Shown piece after piece: positions 35,182 to 43,995 of a DNA stretch of 64,000 nucleotides (position 1 is its first letter; the number at the start of each line of letters is the position of its first letter). The notes beneath the pieces are model-generated. The model was not told the DNA's origin and made no database searches. It saw only the letters and a list, made by a program, of their open reading frames with translations. Source of the stretch: Hyphomicrobiales bacterium (GTDB lineage: Bacteria > Pseudomonadota > Alphaproteobacteria > Rhizobiales > Beijerinckiaceae). The stretch spans positions 45,743-109,742 of the forward strand of contig JAQGKD010000005.1 in NCBI GenBank assembly GCA_028290285.1, given 5' to 3'. Both the position numbers and the translations under genes were made by a program.

Positions 35182-35936
35182 TTACCCGACCAATGCACAA
35201 AACTTTTCTCGACCATGAGGAAGAGAATATTGAGCCCATAGCCCAGCGCGCCCGCCGCGAAGATCGAGGCGTACATGTCGGGCATTTCGAACATCTGCTG
35301 CGCTTCGAAGACGCGATGGCCGATGCCGTTCACCGAGCCGATGAACATTTCGGCGACCACCACGATGACGAGCGCGAGTGAAATGCCGTTGCGCAGGCCG
35401 ACGAAAGTCTGCGGCAGCGATTCCATCAGCACGACGTCCTTCATGACGCGCCAAGTGGAGGCGCCCATCACCTTGGCTGCGAGAATGCGGGTCTTGCGCG
35501 CGTTCATGACGCCATAGGAAACGTTGAAGAGGATGACGAGAGCCGCGCCGAAAGCCGCGACATAGATCTTCGTGCGGTCGCCGACCCCGAAGATCACCAG
35601 GAACAGAGGGAACAATGCGGAGGCGGGGGTCGACCGGAAGAAGTCGATGATGAACTCGACCGAACGGTAGAGCCGCTCGTTCGCACCCAGCACGATGCCG
35701 AGGGGGATGGCGATCACGCAGGCGATGACGATGGCTGCCAGCGTTCTCCACACCGTGAAGAAAAAGTCGGCGTAGAGGGCGCCGCCCGCCATGCCCTTCC
35801 AGAGCGCGACGGCGGCCGCATGGGGTGGGGGCAGCAGGACGGGGTCGATGATGTGCGACCAATAGCCGACATACCAGAACACGATCAGGCCCAGGACGCC
35901 GATCAGGGGGAGATAACGATCGCTCGTTTTCGTCAT
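35178..35936 (-). CDS. ABC transporter permease (NitT/TauT/SsuC type)
   Basis: 252-residue inner-membrane protein with about six hydrophobic helices. The EAA-type coupling loop is AAKVMGASTWRVMKDVVLMESLP. It resembles permeases for sulfonates, nitrate, thiamine-precursor or pyrimidine-like ligands. Coupled by 4-base overlaps to the amidase downstream and the ATPase upstream, it forms the membrane channel of the importer. Confidence 0.9.
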   Translation of the reverse strand: MTKTSDRYLPLIGVLGLIVFWYVGYWSHIIDPVLLPPPHAAAVALWKGMAGGALYADFFFTVWRTLAAIVIACVIAIPLGIVLGANERLYRSVEFIIDFFRSTPASALFPLFLVIFGVGDRTKIYVAAFGAALVILFNVSYGVMNARKTRILAAKVMGASTWRVMKDVVLMESLPQTFVGLRNGISLALVIVVVAEMFIGSVNGIGHRVFEAQQMFEMPDMYASIFAAGALGYGLNILFLMVEKSFVHWSGK

Positions 35937-36769
35937 GAGCGGCGAACCTCCCGCTGGAAGATTTCAAGGCAATTGCTTTTCAGCGTGACGAAGTCCGGAT
36001 TGGCGAGCGTCGCGTCGTTGCGGGGCCGCGTAATCTCGACCTTGGGATAGGCCGCGATATTGCCGGGCCGCCGCGTCAGCAGCAGCACGTAGTCGGCGAG
36101 ATAGACGGCCTCTTCGAGATCGTGCGAGACGAGCACCATGGTCGTGCCGGTCTCCTCGAAGATGCGCTGCAATTGCTCGCGCATGAAGAGCGTCATCTCA
36201 TAGTCGAGCGCCGAGAAGGGCTCGTCGAGGAACAGCACTTCCGGGTCGACGATCAGCGCACGCATGATCGAGACCAGCTGCTGCTGGCCGCCCGACATCA
36301 TGTAGGGGTAGATGGTGAGGTCGATCTTGACGCCCAGATGCGCGACGAGCTTGCGAACTTTCTCATGCGCCTCGGCCTTCGGCACGCCGCGCAGCTTGAG
36401 CGCATAGGCGATGTTGTCGAAGGCCGTCATCCAGGGAAAGAGGGCCTCGCGGTAGTTCTGGAAGACGTAGCCGATGCGCGTCTCGGCCAGCGTCTTGCCG
36501 TCGAACAGCACTTCACCGCTGTCGAGGGGGATGAGACCGGAGATCAGGTTGATCAGGGTCGATTTCCCGCAGCCGTTCGGCCCGAAGATCGAGACGAACT
36601 TGCCGCGGGGAATGTCGATGTCGAAGTTCTCGTAGATGACCGAACCCTGGAACTGCTTGTAAAGCCCCCGCACAGTGATGTGCGCGGGGGGCCTGTCGTC
36701 GGGGCTTGGGTGCTGCCGAACGGGGGCGAGTACAGCAGCCGTGTCTTCCAGGATCGCGGTCATGGTCAT
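35933..36769 (-). CDS. ABC transporter ATP-binding protein (NitT/TauT/SsuB type)
   Basis: 278 residues. Walker A GPNGCGKSTL, Q-loop GYVFQNYREALFPW, signature MSGGQQQLVSIMRAL (variant of LSGGQ), Walker B VLFLDEPFSALD and switch His in VSHDLEEAVYLAD. An N-terminal extension of about 30 residues precedes the domain. It energises the importer together with the flanking permease and binding-protein genes. Confidence 0.93.
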   Translation of the reverse strand: MTMTAILEDTAAVLAPVRQHPSPDDRPPAHITVRGLYKQFQGSVIYENFDIDIPRGKFVSIFGPNGCGKSTLINLISGLIPLDSGEVLFDGKTLAETRIGYVFQNYREALFPWMTAFDNIAYALKLRGVPKAEAHEKVRKLVAHLGVKIDLTIYPYMMSGGQQQLVSIMRALIVDPEVLFLDEPFSALDYEMTLFMREQLQRIFEETGTTMVLVSHDLEEAVYLADYVLLLTRRPGNIAAYPKVEITRPRNDATLANPDFVTLKSNCLEIFQREVRRS

Positions 36770-36773
36770 GGGA

Positions 36774-37751
36774 TCAGAACTTCTGCAGCATTTTGGTCAC
36801 GTCGACCTTGGCCGACAGGATGCCGTTGTCCGAGGAGAAGTCGATGAACTTCTGGAACTCGGCGACATTGCCGGGCGTCAGGTCGGACACCATCGTGAAC
36901 TTCACGAGCGGCACGGCGGCGGCGACTTCCGGCGTCATCGCGATGCCCTTGGCCATCGCCTTGCGGGCGTCGGCGGTGTCGGCTTCGATCGCCTTGATCG
37001 ACTTGGCCCAGGCTGCTGCGAATTTCTTGGCGGCTTCCGGCTTCGTCTTGATGAAGTCGCTGGTCATTGCGGTGCCGGCGATCCAGCCGTTGGCCTTGCT
37101 GTCACCCAGAACATAGGTGGCCACGAGTCCGGCCTCGAGCGTGCGGGCAGCACCCGTGGTGGCGAGGATCGTGGCTGCCGGTTCGAGCGTGTAGGCGGCG
37201 TCGAACGTGCCTGCGGTCAGCGCATTGACATGCTGGGTCAGGTCGAGCTGGTCGAGCGTGTATTCGCCTTCCTTCAGGCCCGCGAGACGAAGGACGGCCT
37301 TGGCCATCACGACATTGCCGGGGCCGGGAGCCGAGGCGATGCGCTTGCCCTTGAGGTCCATGAGGGTCGTGGCCTCGACGCCCTTGCGGACGACGAACTG
37401 CTCCATCTTGTATTCTTTGTTCTGCGAGTTGATCGCAATGTACATGGCAACGCCCGGCTTCTTCAGGTTGCCGTTGGCGGCGTCGATCGTGGTCAGGTTG
37501 CTGGTCACGTCGATCTGGCCGGCGATGAGCGCGGCGAGGTTTGCCGGCGGCCCGATGATCTGGGTGATTTCGAGATCGAGGCCCTCGGCTTTGAACAGGC
37601 CTTTTTCGATGCCGTAGTAGAGCGGCAGCGACGCGCTGACCGGATTTGCGCCGACGCGCACGACTTCCTGGGCTGACACGGAGGTCAACGTGCCAATCAA
37701 CCCGATCGAGAGGAATGCGCCGGCCTGAACAATGCTCTTGAGCGAAGTCAT
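36774..37751 (-). CDS. NMT1/SsuA-type ABC substrate-binding protein
   Basis: 325 residues with a signal peptide (IVQAGAFLSIGLIGTLTSVSAQ) followed by VRVGANPVSASLPLYYGIEKGLFKAEGLDLE and DLKGKRIASAPGPGNVVMAKAVLRLAG, the classic THI5/SsuA fold. The ribosome site CCAGGAG is 7 bases before the ATG. It captures the ligand in the periplasm for the adjacent permease and ATPase. Operon context points to a small N-heterocycle or its hydrolysis product. Confidence 0.92.
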   Translation of the reverse strand: MTSLKSIVQAGAFLSIGLIGTLTSVSAQEVVRVGANPVSASLPLYYGIEKGLFKAEGLDLEITQIIGPPANLAALIAGQIDVTSNLTTIDAANGNLKKPGVAMYIAINSQNKEYKMEQFVVRKGVEATTLMDLKGKRIASAPGPGNVVMAKAVLRLAGLKEGEYTLDQLDLTQHVNALTAGTFDAAYTLEPAATILATTGAARTLEAGLVATYVLGDSKANGWIAGTAMTSDFIKTKPEAAKKFAAAWAKSIKAIEADTADARKAMAKGIAMTPEVAAAVPLVKFTMVSDLTPGNVAEFQKFIDFSSDNGILSAKVDVTKMLQKF

Positions 37752-37807
37752 ATGGATCTCCTGGTCCTATCGTGGATGGTAGGGAGCAAGACGTGGGCCA
37801 AGCTGTC

Positions 37808-37829
37808 GCCGGCCGAATGAACGGCCGGC
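37808..37829 (-). promoter_or_regulatory. intra-operon hairpin between the hydrolase and binding-protein genes
   Basis: A perfect 8-bp stem, GCCGGCCG with CGGCCGGC, around a 6-base loop. On the minus-strand transcript it follows the ring-opening hydrolase stop by 16 bases and precedes the binding-protein start by 56. There is no T-run, so partial termination or 3' stabilisation (to set the ratio of hydrolase to binding protein) is more likely than full termination. Confidence 0.5.
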
Positions 37830-37845
37830 AATCTTTCGTCGGGTA

Positions 37846-38949
37846 TCAATCCATCTCGACGATGGCGATGACCGGTCCGCCGCCGTGCGGGCCCTGATGC
37901 ATTGCATCCACCGAGACGAAAACGGCGGCATCGCCGATGGCTGCGGCGGCGACGCCACCCACAGCCGCCTTGGAATGGCGGTGGTGGTGAACGTCGGAAT
38001 CGTCGAGCATGATCTGGCGGCGGCCGCGCAGCTTGCCGGTCTTGTCCGCCTCGCATTTCATGAAGCAGTTGACGAGCTTGCCCTTCAGGTCCGAAGCGCG
38101 CGCACGCTCGGGCAGCTCAAGCCCGGCATCGCGGATGGCCTCATAGATGCCGTCCATGTCCAGCGCGTCCTTCATGACGCTGTGGCCGATGCGATAGTGC
38201 CCGCCCGCACCTGCCTTGTTGCCGAAGAGCACGATCTGCGCGCAATCGAGTTCGACGCCCGAGGAGCAGGAGGCGACGGCCGAGAACAGGTCGAGGTCGT
38301 GGCAGATCTGATCGGCGCGCGGCATGTCGATCTCGCCCAGCGCGACGGCGATTCCCAGACCCGTTGTGCCGTTGGAGACACCCATCGAATCATGGAGTTC
38401 ACAGGCGACCGTCTGGCCGCGTGAATGTGCGTCCTGAATGGTCTCGATGGTCAGCAGGGGGGTCTTGGTCTGGACGTAGTGCACGTCCTTGGGGTCGGTG
38501 ATGCCTGCGTCCTTCATGGCGAGGCGCACGCCTTCGGCGACCTTCTCGACCATGGCGGGGCGGCCGATATCCTCGGGAAGAATCTGCGGGCTCAGCGCGG
38601 TGCCCATCACGATGCGCGCCACATCGGCGGGACCCGTGTCGGAATTGCGGGCGAAGACGGTCGCATGCGGCGTGATCACGCCATCGCAACCGCCCGACCA
38701 CACCATCGGGATCTTCTTTACGGTGGCGGCGTCGCGCGTGCCGTGGTCCATCAACACCTTGCGGAACGCCTGGTCGGAGAGGATGCGGGTGAAATCGTTC
38801 ACGCCGCCATTGCCTTCGGTCTTGCCGATGACGGCAACGACCTCATCGGCCTTGAACCGGCCCGCGAGGATGTGCTCCTCGAGCCCGAACGCATCCATCA
38901 CGCTCTTGATTTCAATCTTGACGACATCGACGGCCAATGGACTCTCCAT
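37846..38949 (-). CDS. ring-opening amidohydrolase (barbiturase / cyanuric acid hydrolase family)
   Basis: Hydrolyses a cyclic imide/ureide ring: barbiturate to ureidomalonate or cyanurate to carboxybiuret. The 367-residue protein has the three-repeat architecture of this small family with three Lys-Ser pairs: Lys43/Ser85 (VWSGGCDG), Lys162/Ser229-230 ([10 protein letters not shown]) and Lys298/Ser346 ([15 protein letters not shown]). The positions match those of AtzD/TrzD-type enzymes. Start is ATG at 38949; the frame is open upstream without similarity. The motifs do not decide between barbiturate and cyanurate. It heads the operon with the importer and amidase. Confidence 0.9.
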   Translation of the reverse strand: MESPLAVDVVKIEIKSVMDAFGLEEHILAGRFKADEVVAVIGKTEGNGGVNDFTRILSDQAFRKVLMDHGTRDAATVKKIPMVWSGGCDGVITPHATVFARNSDTGPADVARIVMGTALSPQILPEDIGRPAMVEKVAEGVRLAMKDAGITDPKDVHYVQTKTPLLTIETIQDAHSRGQTVACELHDSMGVSNGTTGLGIAVALGEIDMPRADQICHDLDLFSAVASCSSGVELDCAQIVLFGNKAGAGGHYRIGHSVMKDALDMDGIYEAIRDAGLELPERARASDLKGKLVNCFMKCEADKTGKLRGRRQIMLDDSDVHHHRHSKAAVGGVAAAAIGDAAVFVSVDAMHQGPHGGGPVIAIVEMD

Positions 38950-39223
38950 AAGGGTTTGATTTTCCGGCTCAGCATCCGGTTGGGCAGTCCTGTTGCAGTC
39001 CCCGTGCCGACTGCGCGCGCCATGGGCACTTTTTGCTTTTTCGACCGTCGGCGGCACAGTTTGGAAGCGGACGCCTATTTTTTAGGCTCAGTCCTGAGGC
39101 ATTTTGCCCGGTTACGGGCAGAGAAAAAATAAATCCGGCCCTGACGCTCGAGCCCAAGCTTGACGGAGACTCCCTGAGCGCCTTGGAATGTTCTCGGGGG
39201 CGTCAGATCGAGTGAGGCGAACC

Positions 39224-39454
39224 ATGAGCGAAGACGATGGCACCTTGGACGTGGCAGAGGGCCGTGATTATGCGGACGAGGCCTATTCTGATTTCGTGGC
39301 CGAACGCGCCAATGCGTTCGGGCGGCTGGCCCTGATGCTCGACTGCATGAAGGACGATCATGCGAAGGAACTCACGCGGACGATGCTGAAGGCGATCATC
39401 CGGTCCATCCGCACGCCGCCAGAAGCAGATCTGGTGGAATGGCCGCGCGTTTGA
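39224..39454 (+). CDS. small acidic protein of unknown function
   Basis: 76 residues from the ATG at 39224, with GTGAGGCG just upstream. Acidic N-terminus (MSEDDGTLDVAEGRDYADEAY) and an amphipathic helix (ANAFGRLALMLDCMKDDHAKELTRTMLKAII). No membrane segment, signal peptide or known domain. Single gene between the divergent hydrolase operon and the convergent SDR. Confidence 0.6.
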   Translation: MSEDDGTLDVAEGRDYADEAYSDFVAERANAFGRLALMLDCMKDDHAKELTRTMLKAIIRSIRTPPEADLVEWPRV

Positions 39455-39479
39455 AAACGCGCCGCGCATTTGATGAGGG

Positions 39480-39956
39480 TCAGTGCATGGCCTTTCCACC
39501 GTCTACGTTGATCGTCTGTCCAGTCATGTAGTCGCCGGCCTGCGAGGACAGGAACATGACGGCGCCGACGAGGTCCTCCGGATATTGCGCGGGGCCCATG
39601 GCGCGGCCTTCGGCCTGCGCGGCGAGATAATTCCCCGATGATGACTGCACCTGCGTCTCGCCCGGCTTATAGCCCGGCGTGATCGCGTTGACGGTAATGC
39701 CCAGAGGCCCCACCTCATGCGCCATCGCGCGGGTAAAGCCGATCACCCCGGCTTTCGATGTCGTGAAGTGAAGCCGGTTCGGCACGCCCTCCCAGACGCG
39801 TGCCACAGCCCCGGCGCTCTCGCCGTCGATGTCGGCCGCGACCAAATGGGCGCCCGACTTGGCGAACTCCTGCGCATGGATCTTGCCGATTTCCTTGCCA
39901 CCGCCAGTGATGATGACGGTCCGGCCTTCGAGATCGCAGCGAGGGTTGGGGATCAT
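39480..39956 (-). CDS. truncated short-chain dehydrogenase, probably a decayed gene
   Basis: 158 residues against about 250 for the family. The N-terminal strand and glycine motif (VIITGGGKEIGK, with Glu where Gly is expected) run directly from AADIDGESAGAVA into RVWEGVPNRLHFTTSKAGV, which belongs about 85-90 residues later in an SDR. The NNAG motif and catalytic Ser region are missing and the catalytic Tyr is Phe (HFTTSK). The C-terminal half (VNAITPGY, INVDGGKAMH) is normal. It should be inactive as a dehydrogenase. Start ATG at 39956, with GAGGAG upstream, follows the TRAP gene by 14 bases. Confidence 0.75.
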   Translation of the reverse strand: MIPNPRCDLEGRTVIITGGGKEIGKIHAQEFAKSGAHLVAADIDGESAGAVARVWEGVPNRLHFTTSKAGVIGFTRAMAHEVGPLGITVNAITPGYKPGETQVQSSSGNYLAAQAEGRAMGPAQYPEDLVGAVMFLSSQAGDYMTGQTINVDGGKAMH

Positions 39957-39970
39957 GGGCCGGAGGCTCC

Positions 39971-41950
39971 TCAAATGGCCCGTTCGGGCGCGCGCAACGG
40001 GTCGGTCACCGTGCCCGTGCGGGTGGCGCGATGGAGAAAGGCGAAGAGCACAGCCGCGCCGAGTGCCGCGAAGAGTTGGAGCACGGGGTTAGGCACCATC
40101 AACGCCACGCCCGCCGCGCCGAAGGCGAATTGCGCCAGCACGGGCATGCGCTTTTGCCCGACATAGCCGTGCAGGAACAAGGCTGCGCAGAACACGAGCG
40201 CCGCGCCCGCCATCGTATCCGAAACGATGGCTCCGACGCTGCCCTGCATCAGGATTCCCGTGTTGAACAGGAAGAAGAATGGCAGCACGAAGCCCCCGAC
40301 CGCGAGCTTGCAAGCGTAGGGTGCGAGCTTGAACGGGTTCGCGCCCGCGATGGCGCTGACGGCGAAGGCCGCCACGGCGACAGGTGGAGTGATCGCCGAC
40401 AGGCACGCATAGAACAGAAGGAACATGTGCACGGGCATGACCGGCAGCTGGAATTTTCCGATCAGGACGGGTGCTAGCAGCGCCACGCCCATGATGTAGA
40501 CGCCAGTCGTCGGCATGCCCATGCCGAGAAGCACGAGGATTCCTGCGGCCAGAAGCAGCGTGGGCACCAGAAGCCCGCCCGACAGCTGGAACATCAGCAG
40601 TGTGAACTTGCCGGAGAGACCGGTCAGCTCGATGCAGCCGATGATGATGCCCGCCGCCGCGACAGCCGCGACGAGAGGCACTGAACTGACGCAGGTCTCC
40701 ACACACGCGGTCATGAACCCCTTAGGCCCGATCGCACCCTCACGCCGCATCCAGCTCGCCAGAACCACGGAGATCGCGGATCCCGCCGCAACATAGGCCG
40801 CGGAATATCCCTGCATCAGAAGCACGATCAGAGCCACGATGGGCACGATGCTCGGCCAGTTGTTGGCGAGCGCGGCGCGAAGGCCGACGATGTCACTTTC
40901 GGGCAGGCGGCCGAGGTTGAAGCGCACGGCGTCGAAGTGAACCAGCGTGAAGATGCCAAGATAGTAGAAGAGCGCGGGGACGAGCGCGTACTGACAGATC
41001 AGGTGATAAGGAATGCCGGTGAAGTTCGACATGATGAACGCAACCGCGCCCATCACGGGCGGCAGCATGGACCCGCCGGTGGAAGCCGCCGCCTCGATGG
41101 CGCCCGCGCGTTCGGCACTCATGCCGATGCGCCGCATGATGGGGATGCTGACGGGACCGGTCGTCGCTACATCGGCGACGGGACTACCCGAGATCGAGCC
41201 ATAGAGGCCGCTAGACAACACGCAGGCCTTGGCCGGCCCGCCGATCATGCGGCCCGTCATGGCGGCCGCGACGTCGAAGAACAACTGACCGCCGCCGCTC
41301 AGCACGTAGAAATTGCCGAAGAGGATAAAGAGGAACGCATAGCTCGCGGCGACATAGAGTGGCGATCCGAAGATGCCGTCGGTTCCGATCACCTGCATTT
41401 CCAGGAAATAGCTGTATTCGATGGCCCCGTGGCGGAAGCTGCCGGTGATCAGGTCCCCAAAGGCGACATAGGCGAGCAGCGCGAACAGGATGACGCTGAG
41501 GCCGAAGCCGACGGTGCGGCGGCAGAGTTCGACGCAGAGCACGATGAGGATCGTGCCCATTACCAGGTCCTGCGTCGTCGCTTCGGAGAAGCCGGGCATC
41601 CAGCTTCCAAAGCGCGGTTCCTCGATGGCAAACCAGCAGGCGGTAGCAAAGGAGAGGACCGCGAGGCCCTTGTCCCAGAGCGTGATCCGGTCGATGTCCC
41701 GCGCCGCCGTGGTGGTCAGGAAGGCGATCGGCAACATGGGGATCAGGAAGACCGACACTTGAAGGTGCTGTGTCGCAATCCCGAAAAGCGCGAGCCAGGC
41801 CACGACGAAGACCGCGACGACGGACAGGATCGCGATCATGAGCTTGATGGCGCCAGTCGGCTTGACGCGGCGCGTCTCGCCGACAGCGCCCATCGCCTCG
41901 CCTGCGACGGACAGAATGCGCCGCGTGCGCGGCCAGGATGTCTGCGCCAT
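39971..41950 (-). CDS. TRAP transporter fused permease (TRAP-TAXI type)
   Basis: 659-residue integral membrane protein combining the small (4TM) and large (12TM) TRAP subunits. The DctM-like part carries GSISGSPVADVATTGPVSIPIM, ASTGGSMLPPVMGAVAFIM, GLSGKFTLLMFQLSG and GMGMPTTGVYIMGVALLAP, all typical of fused TAXI permeases. Start is ATG at 41950 after GGAG; the open frame to 42586 overlaps the TAXI gene and is not used. Uses an ion gradient rather than ATP. Works with the binding protein encoded 11 bases upstream. Confidence 0.93.
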   Translation of the reverse strand: MAQTSWPRTRRILSVAGEAMGAVGETRRVKPTGAIKLMIAILSVVAVFVVAWLALFGIATQHLQVSVFLIPMLPIAFLTTTAARDIDRITLWDKGLAVLSFATACWFAIEEPRFGSWMPGFSEATTQDLVMGTILIVLCVELCRRTVGFGLSVILFALLAYVAFGDLITGSFRHGAIEYSYFLEMQVIGTDGIFGSPLYVAASYAFLFILFGNFYVLSGGGQLFFDVAAAMTGRMIGGPAKACVLSSGLYGSISGSPVADVATTGPVSIPIMRRIGMSAERAGAIEAAASTGGSMLPPVMGAVAFIMSNFTGIPYHLICQYALVPALFYYLGIFTLVHFDAVRFNLGRLPESDIVGLRAALANNWPSIVPIVALIVLLMQGYSAAYVAAGSAISVVLASWMRREGAIGPKGFMTACVETCVSSVPLVAAVAAAGIIIGCIELTGLSGKFTLLMFQLSGGLLVPTLLLAAGILVLLGMGMPTTGVYIMGVALLAPVLIGKFQLPVMPVHMFLLFYACLSAITPPVAVAAFAVSAIAGANPFKLAPYACKLAVGGFVLPFFFLFNTGILMQGSVGAIVSDTMAGAALVFCAALFLHGYVGQKRMPVLAQFAFGAAGVALMVPNPVLQLFAALGAAVLFAFLHRATRTGTVTDPLRAPERAI

Positions 41951-41961
41951 GTCTCCAGCGC

Positions 41962-42993
41962 TCACTTGATGAGGCCCTTCTCGCGATAGTACCGCTCGGC
42001 GCCGGGATGGATCGCAAGCGGCGTGCTGTTGCTCCAATTGTGAGCGAGCGAGAACTCGGCCAGGCTCGGGTGGATCGAGCGGACGCGCGCCTCGTTGTCG
42101 AACACAGCCTTCGTGAATTTGTAGACGGTCTCGTCGGAAACATGCGCCCCGGCGAGGACGACGTTCCAGATTGTGATCGTCGGCTCGTCCTTCTTCAGGA
42201 AGTCGTAGGCGGACTTGGGCACCGTGATGGTCTTGATGTTCCAGCGCTTGGCGGCTTCCTGCATCTTGTCGGCACTGCCGGAGATCCACACGAGATCGCG
42301 TCCGCGCGCGACGTCTGCGATTTCGGCCGTGGGGATGAAGCCCCCGTTGATGAGTACGTCGATCTTGCCGTCGCGCATTGCCTCGAGTCCCGAGGCGGAA
42401 TTGGCGCGGATGGTGCCCTGGCCGTTGTTCGTCACCTCCTTCTCGTCGATCCCGAAGGTCTGGAAGAGGTTGACATACATGCCGATGGTCGATTGCAGAT
42501 TGGCTGGCTGGTTCACGGCGAGCCGCATGTAAGGCTTCTTCTTGGCAATATCCTCGAAGGACGCAATGCCGTTCTTGTCCGCCCAATCCTTCGTCATGAC
42601 GCTGTGCACGACGAGGCCGTCATGCAGCAGCATCACGAATTTGAACTTGTCCTTCAGCGATTCCTTGAAGGGAGGCTTGCCTTCGAGCGCATAGGCGATC
42701 TCGGGCGGCGCACCGTTGAAGGTGAAGTCCGACTTTCCAGTGCCGATATTCTGGATGCCGCCGGCCGGACTGCCCGGCTTGTAGGTGGCATCGGTCCCCG
42801 GATACATCTCGCGCACGATGCCGTTGATCGCTTCCGTCACAGCCTTGCCGTAGCCGGTGGCGGTCGCGCCATCGACCGAATAGGTGATCGGCTTCGTGTC
42901 GTTGAAATCAGCCGTGGCGGGCGCCATCGTCCCGACCGAAAGGGCGAGACCGGCGAATGCTCCGCAGATGGCGCTGAAAGATTTCATGGGCAT
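41962..42993 (-). CDS. TAXI family TRAP transporter substrate-binding protein
   Basis: 343 residues. Signal peptide (FSAICGAFAGLALSVGTMAPATA) then ITYSVDGATATGYGKAVTEAINGI, the TAXI opening, and KSDFTFNGAPPEIAYALEGKPPF. Length matches the family. The start may be either ATG 42993 or ATG 42987. It delivers ligand to the fused permease downstream; the ligand is unknown, many TAXI proteins take dicarboxylates or glutamate-like acids. Confidence 0.9.
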   Translation of the reverse strand: MPMKSFSAICGAFAGLALSVGTMAPATADFNDTKPITYSVDGATATGYGKAVTEAINGIVREMYPGTDATYKPGSPAGGIQNIGTGKSDFTFNGAPPEIAYALEGKPPFKESLKDKFKFVMLLHDGLVVHSVMTKDWADKNGIASFEDIAKKKPYMRLAVNQPANLQSTIGMYVNLFQTFGIDEKEVTNNGQGTIRANSASGLEAMRDGKIDVLINGGFIPTAEIADVARGRDLVWISGSADKMQEAAKRWNIKTITVPKSAYDFLKKDEPTITIWNVVLAGAHVSDETVYKFTKAVFDNEARVRSIHPSLAEFSLAHNWSNSTPLAIHPGAERYYREKGLIK

Positions 42994-43024
42994 GTCCTTC
43001 GAGGAGGTCTCGGATGTCGGTGTC

Positions 43025-43900
43025 TCAGGCCGGCTTGTCGCCGAGGATGGCCACGCGGCGCATCATCCGCCGTTCGGAGGCGTCGAAGTTCGAGCGCGCA
43101 TGCAGCGTGCAGCGATTGTCCCAGAGCAGCACGTCGCCCGGCGTCCAGACGTGTTCGTAGACGAATTCCGGCTGCTCCTGATGATCGAAGATCTCGGCCA
43201 GCAAGGCCGCGCTCTCGTCGCGCGGCATGTCGAGAATGTGGTGTGTCATGAGCCGGTTGACGTAGAGCGCCTTGCGCCCCGTCGCGGGATGCACGCGAAC
43301 CATCGGGTGTGCGTATGACGGCACGCCCTCGCGTGGCTCGGAGCCGCGCTGCGTGGCATTGTTGTCGTAGTCGTAGACGTTGAGTGCGAGGCGTCCCTCG
43401 ATGCGGCTCTTGATCCGCTCGGGCAGCGTTTCATAGGCCGTGTACATGTTGGCAAAGAGCGTATTGCCGCCCTTCTTGGGCACCTCCATCGCATAGAGCA
43501 TGGTGGCCATGCCGGGACGCTCGACGTAGCACTGGTCGGAATGGAAGAACATTTCCCCGTCGGGCAGGGCGCCGATCAGCTTGCCGTCCTCGCGTACGTT
43601 GGAAATGTACATGACGCCCGGCAGGCGCGAACGGCCGTTGTGCTTGTTGAGAACCTTGCCCAGTTCGCCGAAACGCGCGCCGAAGGCGACCTGCGTCTCC
43701 TCATCCAGAGTCTGGCCACGAAGCAGGATGACACAATGCTCGTGCCACGCATCGCGAATGCGCGAAAAGGTTCCGTCCGACAGGTCGTCCCGAAGGTCGA
43801 TCCCGACGATCTCGGCACCGAGCGCATCCGAAAGGGGAAGCACTCCAAAAGGCGCGGCATGCGTGGCGGTTTCCGCCTGACGTGCGGTTTCCATCTGCAT
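43025..43900 (-). CDS. TauD/TfdA family Fe(II)/2-oxoglutarate-dependent dioxygenase
   Basis: 291 residues. The iron facial triad is visible: His120 and Asp122 (FHSDQCY) and His267 (TLHARSNF), followed by the 2-oxoglutarate-binding Arg in SERRMMRR. The N-terminal FGVLPLSDALGAEIVGIDL is typical of TauD-like enzymes. It probably hydroxylates or cleaves a small acid taken up by the adjacent TRAP system. First gene of the run 43900-39480; GGGAGGAATG overlaps the upstream of its ATG. Confidence 0.92.
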   Translation of the reverse strand: MQMETARQAETATHAAPFGVLPLSDALGAEIVGIDLRDDLSDGTFSRIRDAWHEHCVILLRGQTLDEETQVAFGARFGELGKVLNKHNGRSRLPGVMYISNVREDGKLIGALPDGEMFFHSDQCYVERPGMATMLYAMEVPKKGGNTLFANMYTAYETLPERIKSRIEGRLALNVYDYDNNATQRGSEPREGVPSYAHPMVRVHPATGRKALYVNRLMTHHILDMPRDESAALLAEIFDHQEQPEFVYEHVWTPGDVLLWDNRCTLHARSNFDASERRMMRRVAILGDKPA

Positions 43901-43995
43901 TCCTCCCGGTAGATCTTTTTTGTTATCTAGACTGGATGGAATACCGGATTTCCTCGCGATGCAAGTCCGCCTGCCGGGAAAACTTGCACGTCAGT

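Noticed and set aside
41951..42586. N-terminal extension of the TRAP permease to 871 residues
   Set aside because: It overlaps the TAXI binding-protein gene and is not membrane-like; the ATG at 41950 has GGAG upstream.
41938..43251. 437-codon plus-strand frame opposite the TAXI and TauD genes
   Set aside because: Antisense shadow rich in Arg, His and Gly; no start signal.
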